Source: DATCJU01 sp036562635 (GTDB lineage Bacteria; Actinomycetota; Actinomycetes; Mycobacteriales; Pseudonocardiaceae). Taken from it: a stretch of 28,234 bases of DNA. The DNA is taken from assembly GCA_036562635.1 (NCBI GenBank), contig DATCJU010000030.1, positions 1-28,234 of the forward strand, written 5' to 3'. The position numbers and the translations under genes are program-made. The notes below the pieces were generated by a model, which made no database searches, was not told the origin of the DNA, and saw nothing but the letters and a program-made list of their open reading frames with translations. Below, piece by piece: positions 7,206 to 15,415 of this stretch (position 1 is the stretch's first letter; the number at the start of each line of letters is the position of its first letter).

Positions 7206-7964
7206 ATGGAACAACCGTCCACGAGCCTGGTAGGCAAGCGCGCACTGGTCACCGGTGGGGCCAGTGGCATCGGCGCGGCGATCGTCCGGCGACTGGCCGA
7301 GCAGGGGGCCGTCGTGGTGGTCGCCGACCGCGACCAGGCAGGCGCCGAACGGATCGCGGCCCAGGTCGGTGGGCAGGCCGTGCAGGTCGACCTCGGCGAC
7401 CCCGATGCCGCCGCGTCCCTCGGCGAGGGCGCCGACATCGTCGTCAACAACGCCGGCTTCCAACACGTCGCACCGGTCGACTCGTTCCCGCCCGACGTCT
7501 TCGCCCGGATGGTGCGGGTGATGCTGGAGTCGCCGTTCCGGATCATCCGGGCCGCGCTGCCCGGCATGTACCGGCGTGGTTGGGGCCGCATCGTCAACAT
7601 CTCCTCGGTGCACGGCCTGCGCGCCTCGGCCTTCAAGTCCGCCTACGTCGCGGCCAAGCACGGCCTGGAAGGACTGTCCAAGGTCGTCGCCCTGGAGGGC
7701 GCCGGGCGCGGCGTGACCAGCAACTGCGTCTGCCCCGGCTACGTGCGCACCGCCCTGGTGGAGCGGCAGATCGACGAACAGGCCCGGGTGCACGGCGTGC
7801 CGGCCGACCAGGTGGTGGATCAGGTGCTGCTCGTCCGCAGTGCGATCAAGCGCCTGATCGAGCCGGGCGAGGTGGCCGATCTCGTCGCCTGGCTGTGCAG
7901 CCCGCAGGCACAGTCGGTGACCGGCACCTCCTTCGTGATGGACGGCGGATGGACCGCCAGTTGA
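7206..7964 (+). CDS. Short-chain dehydrogenase, probable D-3-hydroxybutyrate dehydrogenase
   Basis: 252 residues, classical SDR size. The NAD-binding TGGASGIG motif is at about 16-23, NNAG at 81-84, and the catalytic triad is Ser133/134 (NISSVHG), Tyr147 and Lys151 (YVAAK). PGYVRTALVE and the Gln-rich lid (ERQIDEQA) after it resemble 3-hydroxybutyrate dehydrogenases, which oxidise D-3-hydroxybutyrate to acetoacetate with NAD+. The ATG at 7206 is taken because the Rossmann motif follows at the usual distance and a -10 element sits 8 nt upstream. It is followed after 48 nt by an organic-acid symporter gene, which fits import and oxidation of hydroxybutyrate or a similar acid. Another hydroxyacid or alcohol is possible. 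Confidence 0.82.
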   Translation: MEQPSTSLVGKRALVTGGASGIGAAIVRRLAEQGAVVVVADRDQAGAERIAAQVGGQAVQVDLGDPDAAASLGEGADIVVNNAGFQHVAPVDSFPPDVFARMVRVMLESPFRIIRAALPGMYRRGWGRIVNISSVHGLRASAFKSAYVAAKHGLEGLSKVVALEGAGRGVTSNCVCPGYVRTALVERQIDEQARVHGVPADQVVDQVLLVRSAIKRLIEPGEVADLVAWLCSPQAQSVTGTSFVMDGGWTAS

Positions 7965-8012
7965 CCACCCACCCCAGCTCCCGTCAGTCCGGATGCGGCG
8001 CAAGGAGGCGCG

Positions 8013-9380
8013 ATGAGCACCACTGACCAACCCCGCAGGGCCGGCACCGCGAAAGTGGTCGGCGCGAGTCTGGTCGGTACCACCGTGGAGTGGTACGACT
8101 TCTTCCTCTACGGCTCGGCAGCCGCCCTGGTGTTCAACAAGCTGTTCTTCCCGGCCGAGGACCCCCTGGTCGGCACCCTGCTGGCGTTCCTGACCTACGC
8201 CCTGGGTTTCGTGGCCCGTCCACTCGGCGGTCTGGTCTTCGGTCACTACGGTGACCGGCTCGGGCGCAAGAAGCTCCTGGTGCTCAGTCTCATGACGATG
8301 GGCGTCGCCACCTTCGCCATCGGCCTGCTCCCCACCTACCAGCAGATCGGTGTGCTCGCCCCGATCCTGTTGGTCACGCTGCGGTTGGTGCAGGGTTTCG
8401 CCGTCGGCGGCGAGTGGGGTGGTGCCGTGCTCATCGTCTCCGAGCACGGCTCGGCGGAGCGACGCGGCTTCTGGGCCTCCTGGCCGCAGGTGGGGGTGCC
8501 GGCGGGCAACCTGCTGGCGACCGCGGTGCTGGCCGTGCTCTCCGCGACGCTGTCCGACGCGGCGTTCCTGTCCTGGGGGTGGCGGGTCGCGTTCCTGCTC
8601 TCCGGCCTGCTGGTGGTGATCGGTCTGTGGGTGCGGCTCGCGGTCGACGAGTCTCCGGTGTTCCTGGAGGCCCAGCGCAGGGCCGCGGAGCGGACCGCCG
8701 GTCAGGAGCGTCCCCCCATGCTCGTGGTGCTGCGTCGTTACCGGCGTGAGGTGCTGGTGGCCATGGGGGCCAGGTTCGCGGAGAACGTCTCCTACTACGT
8801 GATCACCGCGTTCGTGATCACGTACGTGACGCTGCACCTGGAGCTGGACCAGGACATGGTGCTCAACGCCCTGTTGATCGGGTCGGTGGCGCACGTGGTG
8901 TGCCTCCCGCTGTGGGGTGCGCTGTCCGACCGGGTGGGGCGGCGGCCGGTGTACCTGATCGGCGCGGTGGGCGTCGGCGTCTGGGCGTTCGCCTTCTTCG
9001 CCCTGCTGGACACCAGGTCCTTCCCGGCCACGGCGCTGGCGATCAGCGTCGGACTGGTCTTCCACGGCGCGATGTACGGGCCGCAGGCGGCCTACTTCTC
9101 CGAGATGTTCGGTACCCGGGTGCGGTACTCGGGTGCGTCCATCGGCTACCAGCTGGCCTCCATCGCGGCCGGTTCGCTGGCGCCGATCATCGCCACCCAG
9201 CTGCTGCGGGACTTCGGCTCCGGTGTCCCGGTCGCGGTGTACGTGGCCGCCGGCTCGTTGCTCACCGTCGTCGCGGTGCTGTTCTCACCGGAGACCAGGG
9301 GCCGTGACCTGGCCGCGGACACCGGTGACGACGACGCACCGCTGCCGGGTACGGCACCGGCGGTCAACCCCGTGAGCTGA
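8013..9380 (+). CDS. MHS-family MFS transporter (metabolite:H+ symporter)
   Basis: 455 residues with the 12-helix major facilitator pattern. Marks of the metabolite:H+ symporter (MHS) branch are GTTVEWYDFFLYG at the N-terminus, RPLGGLVFGHYGDRLGRKK in the first half, the RLVQGFAVGGEWGGA helix, and SDRVGRRP in the second half. MHS members import organic acids such as shikimate, alpha-ketoglutarate, proline/betaine or citrate with protons. An AAGGAGG site 4 nt before the ATG fixes the start. It follows the SDR gene by 48 nt and should share its promoter. The substrate is inferred from context to be a hydroxy or keto acid such as 3-hydroxybutyrate. Confidence 0.9.
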   Translation: MSTTDQPRRAGTAKVVGASLVGTTVEWYDFFLYGSAAALVFNKLFFPAEDPLVGTLLAFLTYALGFVARPLGGLVFGHYGDRLGRKKLLVLSLMTMGVATFAIGLLPTYQQIGVLAPILLVTLRLVQGFAVGGEWGGAVLIVSEHGSAERRGFWASWPQVGVPAGNLLATAVLAVLSATLSDAAFLSWGWRVAFLLSGLLVVIGLWVRLAVDESPVFLEAQRRAAERTAGQERPPMLVVLRRYRREVLVAMGARFAENVSYYVITAFVITYVTLHLELDQDMVLNALLIGSVAHVVCLPLWGALSDRVGRRPVYLIGAVGVGVWAFAFFALLDTRSFPATALAISVGLVFHGAMYGPQAAYFSEMFGTRVRYSGASIGYQLASIAAGSLAPIIATQLLRDFGSGVPVAVYVAAGSLLTVVAVLFSPETRGRDLAADTGDDDAPLPGTAPAVNPVS

Positions 9381-9396
9381 CGGAGCGCCCGGCCGA

Positions 9397-9446
9397 GGCC
9401 GTGGACCGTGACCGATCCGCAACGGATCCGACCACGGTCCACGGCC
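9397..9446. terminator. Large inverted repeat between transporter and regulator (terminator or operator)
   Basis: Perfect 14-bp arms GGCCGTGGACCGTG (9397-9410) and CACGGTCCACGGCC (9433-9446) enclose a second 6-bp stem GATCCG/CGGATC with a CAA loop. It begins 17 nt after the transporter stop and ends about 10 nt before the ribosome-binding site of the regulator. It could terminate the transporter transcript, fold in the regulator's 5' leader, or be a dyad operator. Confidence 0.6.
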
Positions 9447-9469
9447 CTTCGTCCTGGAAGGATGCCCAC

Positions 9470-11410
9470 GTGTCCGTGGAGCCGTACCGTCGGTTGCTCG
9501 CCGCGCTGGCCTCGGACGCCGACGCGGCCGAGCTGCGTGCCCCGCTGCACGAGGCGGTGGCCGCCGGGCTGCCGGCCGCGGAACTGGCCCTGCTGGAGGA
9601 GGCCGTCCGGGCCGCCGAGCGGGTACGCACCCGGTTGCAGGTGCTGCACCGGCGTGAGCGCGAGCTCACCGCACTGTTCGACACCGCACGGGACCTGGCC
9701 GCGCTGCGGGACCTGGACGCGACGCTCAACGCGATCGTGCGGCGGGCCCGGGCACTGCTGGGCACCGACGTCGCCTACATGACCCTGCTCGACCCGCAGC
9801 GCGGGGACACCTACATGCGGGTCACCGACGGCGCCATCTCGCCGCGGTTCCGCCGGGTGCGCCTGTCGCTGGGGGACGGGCTCGGCGGGCTGGTGGCCCA
9901 GACCTGCCAGCCCTACGCCACGGCGGACTACTTCGCCGACACCCGCTTCGCCCACACCAGGGACATCGACGAGGCGGTGGGCGAGGAGGGGCTGGTCGCC
10001 ATCCTCGGCGTGCCGCTGGTGCTGGGACACGGCAGCGGCGGGGGGAGCGGCCAGACCATCGGCGTGCTCTTCGCCGCCGACCGCAGCGAGCGGCCGTTCA
10101 CCCCCGACGAGGTCGCCCTGCTGTCCTCACTGGCTGCGCTCGCCGCGGTCGCGATCGACAGTGCCCGGCTGCTGGACCAGACCGGCCAGCGGCTCCGTGA
10201 GCTCGACGACGCCAACACCGCCATCCGTGCCCACGCCGCCGCCGTGGAACGCGCGGCCGAGGCGCACGAGCGACTGGCCGGGGTGGTGCTCGACGGTGGA
10301 GGGATGGAGGAGCTGGCCCACGCCGTGGTCGACGTGCTCGGCGGGTCGCTGCTGGTCCGTGATTCCGAAGGTGTCCCGCTGGTCGAGGTGAGCGCCGAAG
10401 GGGTCGGTGCCGCGTCCCGGGTGTTCGCGAGCCTGCCACCGGTGGAGTGCGGGGTGGAACGTGAGGTACGGGCGCACCGGGTCGGCGATTTCTGGCTGGT
10501 ACCCGCGGTGGCCGGAGGGGAGATGCTCGGGGAGGTCGTGCTCGCCGAGCGGGAGGACCTGGACGGCGCCGACCAGCGCATCCTGGAACGGGCCGGCATC
10601 GTCACCGCCCTGCTGTTGCTCCTGCGGCGCACCGCGGCGGCGGCCGAGGAACGGGTCCGCGGCGAGCTGCTGACCGACCTGCTGGTCGAGCCCGAGCGGG
10701 ATCTGCCCGGGGCACGGGACCGGGCCCGGCGGCTCGGGCTGAACCTGGACGCGGCGCACTGTGTGGTGGTGGCCAGCGCCGACGTGCCCCGGGAGCGGCT
10801 GGGGCAGGCCGCGGCGCATCACGCCCGGTCCCTCGGCGGACTCGGGGTGCAGCACCAGGGGAGGGCGGTGCTGCTGGTGCCCGGCCAGGACGCCGGGGCC
10901 CTGGCGCGGCGCTGCACCCGTGCGCTGTCCGCCGCCCTGCGGCGACCGGTCACCGCCGGTGCGGCGGGCCCGGTCCGAGGACCCTCGGCCATCCCACGCG
11001 CCCACCGTGAGGCCGAGCGCTGCCTGCGTGGGCTGCTGACTCTGGGGCGACAGGGGGACGCCGCCTCCGCCGCGGAACTCGGTTTCGTCGGCCTGCTGCT
11101 GGCCGACCGGGCCGACCCGAGCTGGTTCGTCCGGTCCACCCTCGGTCCGGTGCTGGACTACGACGCCAGCCGGGGCACCGAGCTGGTGCGCACCCTGCGG
11201 GCCTACCTGGACTGCGGCCGCAGCCCCAGCCGGGCGAAGGAACGGCTGAACGTGCACGTCAACACGGTCGTGCAGCGGCTGGAACGGATCACGACACTGT
11301 TGGGGGACGACTGGCAGCAGCCGGAACAGCTGTTGCAGATCGAGTTGGCGTTACGCCTGCTGGACCTGCTGCCCGACCCGCCCGCCGGATCGGCGAAGAC
11401 GGACAGGTGA
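9470..11410 (+). CDS. GAF-domain PucR/CdaR-type transcriptional regulator
   Basis: 646 residues. The N-terminal helical region is followed by a GAF domain (about 65-240; VAYMTLLDPQRGD, DGLGGLVAQTC and IGVLFAADRSERPFTPDEVALLSSLA are typical), a short coiled coil, a middle region, and a C-terminal PucR-type helix-turn-helix (LVRTLRAYLDCGRS..AKERLNVHVNTVVQRLERI). Such proteins are ligand-responsive, usually activating, regulators of catabolic genes. The GTG at 9470 has GGAAGGA about 7 nt upstream; a GTG at 9401 would lie inside the large inverted repeat and is less likely. It is on the same strand after the SDR and MHS transporter genes, so it probably controls them. The GAF ligand is unknown. 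Confidence 0.9.
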   Translation: MSVEPYRRLLAALASDADAAELRAPLHEAVAAGLPAAELALLEEAVRAAERVRTRLQVLHRRERELTALFDTARDLAALRDLDATLNAIVRRARALLGTDVAYMTLLDPQRGDTYMRVTDGAISPRFRRVRLSLGDGLGGLVAQTCQPYATADYFADTRFAHTRDIDEAVGEEGLVAILGVPLVLGHGSGGGSGQTIGVLFAADRSERPFTPDEVALLSSLAALAAVAIDSARLLDQTGQRLRELDDANTAIRAHAAAVERAAEAHERLAGVVLDGGGMEELAHAVVDVLGGSLLVRDSEGVPLVEVSAEGVGAASRVFASLPPVECGVEREVRAHRVGDFWLVPAVAGGEMLGEVVLAEREDLDGADQRILERAGIVTALLLLLRRTAAAAEERVRGELLTDLLVEPERDLPGARDRARRLGLNLDAAHCVVVASADVPRERLGQAAAHHARSLGGLGVQHQGRAVLLVPGQDAGALARRCTRALSAALRRPVTAGAAGPVRGPSAIPRAHREAERCLRGLLTLGRQGDAASAAELGFVGLLLADRADPSWFVRSTLGPVLDYDASRGTELVRTLRAYLDCGRSPSRAKERLNVHVNTVVQRLERITTLLGDDWQQPEQLLQIELALRLLDLLPDPPAGSAKTDR

Positions 11411-11423
11411 GCCAGGTCCGCAG

Positions 11424-11446
11424 GCGGGTCCGGCGCCGGCTCCCGC
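11424..11446. terminator. Possible hairpin between the convergent regulator and aroQ genes
   Basis: GCGGG-T-CCGG and CCGG-CT-CCCGC pair as an imperfect GC stem in the 70-nt gap between stop codons. No U-run. Plausible as a bidirectional terminator. Confidence 0.35.
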
Positions 11447-11480
11447 GGCCGCCCCGGTCCGGCCGCGGTCGCCCACGCGC

Positions 11481-11762
11481 TCAGCGGCCGAGTTCGCCGC
11501 GGCCCAGGCGGAGCAGGATCAGCGCCAGGTCCCGGCCTGCGCGGCCGAGCTCCCGGTAGCGGGCCAGCACGTCCATCTCCCGGTTGTAGACGATGCGCGG
11601 ACCGCCGGCCGCCATCCGTGCCCTGCCGATCTCCTGCGCCACCTCCGTGCGTCGCTGCACCAGGCGGAGGATCTCGGCGTCCAGCCGATCGATCTCGGCG
11701 CGCAGCTTCTCGATGTCGGTGTCCGCAGTGGGTGAGGTGGTGCCGTCCACCGTGGTGCTCAT
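11481..11762 (-). CDS. aroQ: Chorismate mutase (AroQ, mycobacterial Rv0948c type)
   Basis: 93 residues, an all-helical AroQ-class chorismate mutase that converts chorismate to prephenate for Phe and Tyr synthesis. The first helix IEKLRAEIDRLDAEILRLVQRRTEVAQEIG and the C-terminal REMDVL..YRELG...LALILLRLGRGELGR closely follow the cytoplasmic mycobacterial enzyme, whose RLGRG.LG tail contacts DAHP synthase; a similar partnership is inferred. The ATG at 11762 has GGAGG at 5 nt. The gene is divergent from uvrD1/pcrA, as in mycobacteria. Upstream lie a Phe/Tyr-rich leader peptide (11869-11931) and alternative hairpins, so expression is probably controlled by transcription attenuation in response to charged tRNA-Phe/Tyr. 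Confidence 0.95.
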   Translation of the reverse strand: MSTTVDGTTSPTADTDIEKLRAEIDRLDAEILRLVQRRTEVAQEIGRARMAAGGPRIVYNREMDVLARYRELGRAGRDLALILLRLGRGELGR

Positions 11763-11810
11763 CGATTCCTCCGGGCTCGTCGTGAAGGCCCGGGTCGACG
11801 GATCCCGAAG

Positions 11811-11852
11811 CGACCGACGCCCCGGGGTCCGTGGACTCCGGGGCGTCGGTCG
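11811..11852 (-). terminator. Attenuator terminator hairpin upstream of aroQ
   Basis: Perfect 15-bp stem CGACCGACGCCCCGG / CCGGGGCGTCGGTCG with a 12-nt loop. In the transcript it starts 16 nt after the leader-peptide stop and ends about 48 nt before the aroQ ATG. There is no U-tract, as often in high-GC actinobacteria. The top of its 5' arm and loop (11833-11841) is exactly complementary to 9 nt inside the leader peptide (11886-11894), giving a competing antiterminator pairing. Confidence 0.75.
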
Positions 11853-11868
11853 TGGTCTGTCGGTGTGC

Positions 11869-11931
11869 TCAGGCAGCCACGGGCACCGGAGTCCGGTACC
11901 CGTAGAAAAACTCGTAGCTGCGGCTGCGCAC
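11869..11931 (-). CDS. Aromatic leader peptide of the aroQ attenuator
   Basis: 20-codon ORF, GTG start at 11931, TGA at 11871-11869. The peptide begins VRSRS and continues YEFFYGYR, so five of seven consecutive codons are Tyr or Phe (TAC GAG TTT TTC TAC GGG TAC). Phe and Tyr are the end products of the pathway opened by the downstream chorismate mutase. There is no Shine-Dalgarno site; a -10-like CAGACT ends 6 nt before the GTG, suggesting a leaderless start. Codons after the last Tyr form a 9-bp hairpin (11881-11901) or pair with the terminator 5' arm. Ribosome stalling at scarce tRNA-Tyr/Phe should decide between these. Function is inferred from arrangement; the sequence features are direct. 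Confidence 0.78.
   Translation of the reverse strand: MRSRSYEFFYGYRTPVPVAA
11881..11901 (-). promoter_or_regulatory. Leader (1:2-type) hairpin inside the aroQ leader peptide
   Basis: GGGTACCGG-ACT-CCGGTGCCC on the transcript strand pairs over 9 bp (one G-U) with a 3-nt loop, just after the Tyr/Phe codons. Its 3' part overlaps the 9-nt segment (11886-11894) that can instead pair with the terminator arm, as expected for the protector or pause hairpin of an attenuator. Confidence 0.65.
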
Positions 11932-12043
11932 GCTGCAAGTCTGCCACAGGCCCGCCGAGGGGGCGAGCGCCGTCCCACTTCCCAGGAATCCGCCCGGTGC
12001 CGCAGGGGTGTCACGTCGACGGGGCGGGGACGGGGCCGGCGGG

Positions 12044-12049
12044 TACGGT
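12044..12049 (+). promoter_or_regulatory. -10 element for uvrD1/pcrA
   Basis: TACGGT, 9 nt before the ATG at 12059, predicting a leader of only a few nt or none. No Shine-Dalgarno-like sequence is seen. Confidence 0.42.
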
Positions 12050-12058
12050 GATGGAACG

Positions 12059-14512
12059 ATGGGCACCCTCTTCGATCTGGAACCCGACGCACCGCTCCCC
12101 GGCTCCGGACGGCTCACCGATCCGGACACGTTGCTGGAGGGGCTGAACCCGCAGCAGCGCGAGGCCGTGCTGCACACCGGATCGCCGTTGCTGGTCGTGG
12201 CCGGCGCGGGATCGGGCAAGACCCGGGTGCTCACGCACCGGATCGCCTACCTGCTGGCCGCCCACGGGGTGCATCCGGGGCAGGTGCTGGCCATCACGTT
12301 CACCAACAAGGCCGCCGCGGAGATGAAGGAGCGGGTGTCCGCCCTGGTCGGCCCGCGGGCCGCGGCGATGTGGGTCTCCACCTTCCACTCGATGTGCGTC
12401 CGGCTGCTGCGGCGGGAGGCCAAGCAGCTCCAGCGGCTGGTGGAGGCCGGTGGCCGCTCCGAAGCCGTCGGCGAGGGCGAACCCCGACTGAACTCCAACT
12501 TCTCCGTCTACGACGCCGACGACTCGCGTCGGCTGATCACCCTGGTGGCCCGGGAACTGGACCTGGACCCCAAGCGCTACCCGGCGCGCAGTCTGGCCGC
12601 GCAGATCTCCAACCTGAAGAACGAGCTGATCGACCCGGTCACCGCGGCCGACCGCGCCACGAACGACCTGGAGCGTCGGGTCGCCGAGGTCTACGCCGCC
12701 TACCAGCAGCGCCTGGCCCTGGCCAACGCGTTGGACTTCGACGACCTGATCATGCGGACGGTCGAGCTGCTGCAGACCTTCCCCGAGGTGGCCGAGCACT
12801 ACCGGCGCCGCTTCCGGCATGTGCTGGTCGACGAGTACCAGGACACCAACCACGCGCAGTACGTGTTGGTCCGGGAGCTGATCGGCCCGGAGGAGGGGCC
12901 GGGCGACGGTGTGCCGCCGGCCGAGTTGTGCGTGGTGGGCGACGCCGACCAGTCCATCTACGCCTTCCGCGGCGCGACCATCCGCAACATTGTCGAGTTC
13001 GAGCGGGACTTCCCGAACGCGCGGACGATCCTGCTGGAACAGAACTACCGGTCGACGCAGACCATCCTGTCCGCGGCGAACGCGGTGATCTCCCGCAACC
13101 CCAACCGCCGGGACAAGCGGTTGTGGACCGACGCCGGGGACGGCGACCCGATCGTCGGCTACGTGGCGGACAACGAGCACGACGAGGCCGCGTTCGTGGC
13201 GGCCGAGATCGACCGGCTCGTGGACAGCGGGGAGTACCGCAACGGGGACATCGCCGTCTTCTACCGCACCAACAACCAGTCGCGGGTGTTCGAGGAGGTG
13301 TTCATCCGCCTGGGCCTGCCCTACCGCGTGGTGGGTGGGGTGCGGTTCTACGAGCGCCGCGAGGTCCGGGACGCCCTGGCCTACCTGCGGGTGTTGGACA
13401 ACCCCGATGACACGGTGAGCCTGCGGCGCATCCTCAACGTGCCCAAGCGCGGTATCGGTGAACGGGCCGAGGCCTGTGTGGCGGTGCACGCCGAGCAGCA
13501 GCGCATCTCGTTCGCCGCGGCGTTGCGGGACGCGGCCGAGGGTCGGGTGGCCCTGCTCAACCCGCGGTCCCAGCGGGCCATCGCCGGGTTCGTCGACCTG
13601 CTGGACGAGTTGCGTGGCCTGGTCGCCGGTGGCGCGGACGTGGCGGAGGTGCTGGAGGCGGTGCTGGAGCGCACCGGCTACCGCGCCGAGCTGGAGGCCA
13701 GCGAGGACCCGCAGGACGCCTCGAGGTTGGAGAACCTCGACGAACTGGTGACCGTGGCTCGGGAGTTCACCCAGGATCTGGCCGCCGCCGAGGTGGGTGG
13801 TGAGGACGTCGACTCCGGTCCGGGGGCGCTGGCGTTGTTCCTGGAGCGGGTGGCCCTGGTGGCCGACTCGGACTCGGTGCCGGACTCCGACGAGGGCGTG
13901 GTCACGCTGATGACCCTGCACACGGCCAAGGGCCTGGAGTTCCCCGTGGTGTTCTGCACCGGCTGGGAGGACGGGGTGTTCCCCCACCTGCGTGCCCTGG
14001 GGGACCCGGCGGAGCTGGCCGAGGAGCGTCGGCTGGCCTACGTGGGCATCACCCGGGCGCGGCGGCGGCTGTACCTGTCCCGGGCGTTGATGCGCTCGGC
14101 GTGGGGGCAACCGACGACCAATCCGGCCTCTCGGTTCCTCGACGAGATCCCGGCCGAGCTCATCGAGTGGCGCCGGACGGAGCCGGAACGGTCCGCCCCG
14201 GCTGCGCTCAGCTCGTGGGGCCGACGCCGGGACACCGGGGCGGGGCGTGGGTTCGGCGACGACTCGGCGCAGGCCGCGGTGGCCGCCGGTGGGATGCGGA
14301 CCACCGGGTTCCGCGGGTGGCGCAGCACGGGGCGTTCGGCTCCGGCGATCGAGCTCAAGGTGGGGGACCGGGTGACCCACGACAAGTACGGTCTGGGCAC
14401 GGTGATCGCCACGGACGGGGTCGGTGCCCGGGCCACCGCGACCATCGACTTCGGCTCGGCCGGCACCATCCGGTTGATGCTCATCGGGGGTGTTCCGCTC
14501 ACCAAGCTCTGA
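12059..14512 (+). CDS. pcrA: ATP-dependent DNA helicase UvrD1/PcrA
   Basis: 817-residue SF1A 3'-5' helicase. Motifs in order: Q motif LNPQQREAV (about 29-37), Walker A AGAGSGKT (about 48-55), ITFTNKAAAEM, DEYQDTN (Walker B), GDADQSIYAFRGA, QNYRST, LMTLHTAKGLEFPVVF and AYVGITRARRRL. The last 50 or so residues (VGDRVTHDKYGLGTV...) form the Tudor-like fold that in mycobacterial UvrD1 binds RNA polymerase and Ku. Roles: nucleotide-excision repair, removal of stalled polymerase, replication restart. The ATG at 12059 is chosen from homology and the nearby -10; a GTG-type start about 50 nt upstream would overlap the promoter. Divergent from aroQ and convergent with the M23 peptidase, as in M. tuberculosis Rv0948c-Rv0950c. 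Confidence 0.97.
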   Translation: MGTLFDLEPDAPLPGSGRLTDPDTLLEGLNPQQREAVLHTGSPLLVVAGAGSGKTRVLTHRIAYLLAAHGVHPGQVLAITFTNKAAAEMKERVSALVGPRAAAMWVSTFHSMCVRLLRREAKQLQRLVEAGGRSEAVGEGEPRLNSNFSVYDADDSRRLITLVARELDLDPKRYPARSLAAQISNLKNELIDPVTAADRATNDLERRVAEVYAAYQQRLALANALDFDDLIMRTVELLQTFPEVAEHYRRRFRHVLVDEYQDTNHAQYVLVRELIGPEEGPGDGVPPAELCVVGDADQSIYAFRGATIRNIVEFERDFPNARTILLEQNYRSTQTILSAANAVISRNPNRRDKRLWTDAGDGDPIVGYVADNEHDEAAFVAAEIDRLVDSGEYRNGDIAVFYRTNNQSRVFEEVFIRLGLPYRVVGGVRFYERREVRDALAYLRVLDNPDDTVSLRRILNVPKRGIGERAEACVAVHAEQQRISFAAALRDAAEGRVALLNPRSQRAIAGFVDLLDELRGLVAGGADVAEVLEAVLERTGYRAELEASEDPQDASRLENLDELVTVAREFTQDLAAAEVGGEDVDSGPGALALFLERVALVADSDSVPDSDEGVVTLMTLHTAKGLEFPVVFCTGWEDGVFPHLRALGDPAELAEERRLAYVGITRARRRLYLSRALMRSAWGQPTTNPASRFLDEIPAELIEWRRTEPERSAPAALSSWGRRRDTGAGRGFGDDSAQAAVAAGGMRTTGFRGWRSTGRSAPAIELKVGDRVTHDKYGLGTVIATDGVGARATATIDFGSAGTIRLMLIGGVPLTKL

Positions 14513-14522
14513 CCGCCCGGCG

Positions 14523-14561
14523 GGGCCGGGCCCGACCGGTCGGACCGTGCGGGCCCGGCCC
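14523..14561. terminator. Bidirectional terminator between pcrA and the M23 peptidase
   Basis: 12-bp perfect stem GGGCCGGGCCCG / CGGGCCCGGCCC with a 15-nt loop, placed in the short gap between the convergent stop codons of pcrA (14512) and the M23 gene (14570). Confidence 0.72.
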
Positions 14562-14569
14562 GAGGGCGC

Positions 14570-15349
14570 CTAGAGCGTGATCCCGCGCTCGTTGAGCCAG
14601 GGCAGGGGGTTCATCTTCTTGCCGTTCGGGCTCCAGATCTCGAAGTGCAGGTGGGGCCCGGTGGAGAACCCACGGTTGCCCATGGTGGCGATCTGCTGGC
14701 CTGCCTTGACCCGCTGGCCCTCCCGGACCAGGTAGCGGTCCACGTGGCCGTAGACCGAGATCGTGCCGTCCCGGTGGCGGATCTTCACCCACAGGCCGAA
14801 TCCGCGGGCCGGTCCGGCTTCGATGACGACCCCGTCGGTCACCGCGTAGATGGGGGTGCCGATGCGGTTGGCGATGTCCACGCCGTAGTGGAACTGCCCC
14901 CATCGGCCGCCGTAGCCGGAGGTGAACCGTCCGGTCGCCGGTCGCACGAACCGCGGCCGCTGGGCCTCCTCCTTCTTGGCCTGCTGCTCCTTGCGGGTGC
15001 GTTCGCTCCTGGTGAGCTTGGCGACCTCGACCCCGGGGTCGACGGTGCGGGAGAGGGGGAGGAAATCGGGGGTGGGGGTGGTGCCGCCCATGCTGTCGAG
15101 CGCGGTGCGGACGCCCTGGACGTTCGCTAACCGCACGACGTCGTCGGTGGGACCGTCGGTCGCCCCGGCGGGGAGGGACTGGCCGGCGGCCACGAAGGCA
15201 CCGGTGGCGACGGCGGCCATCATCATGCGACTGCGCAGGACGGAGGGGTCCGGGTCGGCGCGGTGTGCGCCTGGGCGGCGGGCACCGGTTCTCGCTGTCT
15301 GGGGGACGGAAAAGGTCCGCCGACCGCTGGAGGCGCGGTGTCGAGCCAC
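14570..15349 (-). CDS. M23 (LytM-type) metalloendopeptidase, Rv0950c-like
   Basis: 259 residues. A basic N-terminus is followed by a hydrophobic segment (VLRSRMMMAAVATGAFVAAGQSLPAGA) that acts as signal peptide or anchor, then a spacer with a basic helical stretch (KLTRSERTRKEQQAKKEEAQR) and a C-terminal M23 domain. Zinc ligands are His and Asp in HYGVDIAN and the second His in HLHFEIW; YGHVDRYLV supplies the remaining catalytic-site His. Substrate: peptidoglycan cross-bridges, outside the membrane. The GTG at 15349 has GAAGGG 6 nt upstream; an ATG at 15364 would add 5 residues but lacks a site. Convergent with pcrA. Three GGTTAC copies precede the gene (15416-15476), possible control elements. 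Confidence 0.9.
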   Translation of the reverse strand: MARHRASSGRRTFSVPQTARTGARRPGAHRADPDPSVLRSRMMMAAVATGAFVAAGQSLPAGATDGPTDDVVRLANVQGVRTALDSMGGTTPTPDFLPLSRTVDPGVEVAKLTRSERTRKEQQAKKEEAQRPRFVRPATGRFTSGYGGRWGQFHYGVDIANRIGTPIYAVTDGVVIEAGPARGFGLWVKIRHRDGTISVYGHVDRYLVREGQRVKAGQQIATMGNRGFSTGPHLHFEIWSPNGKKMNPLPWLNERGITL

Positions 15350-15415
15350 TGTTCGCCCTTCCATCTCGGGGAGTCCGGTGGACGCCGGGCGGGGGAACCC
15401 GGTGAGTCGGTCGGG

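Noticed and set aside
12011..14380. Long minus-strand open frame opposite pcrA
   Set aside because: The plus strand encodes all helicase motifs; the antisense product has no domain and biased Gly/Val/His/Gln content.
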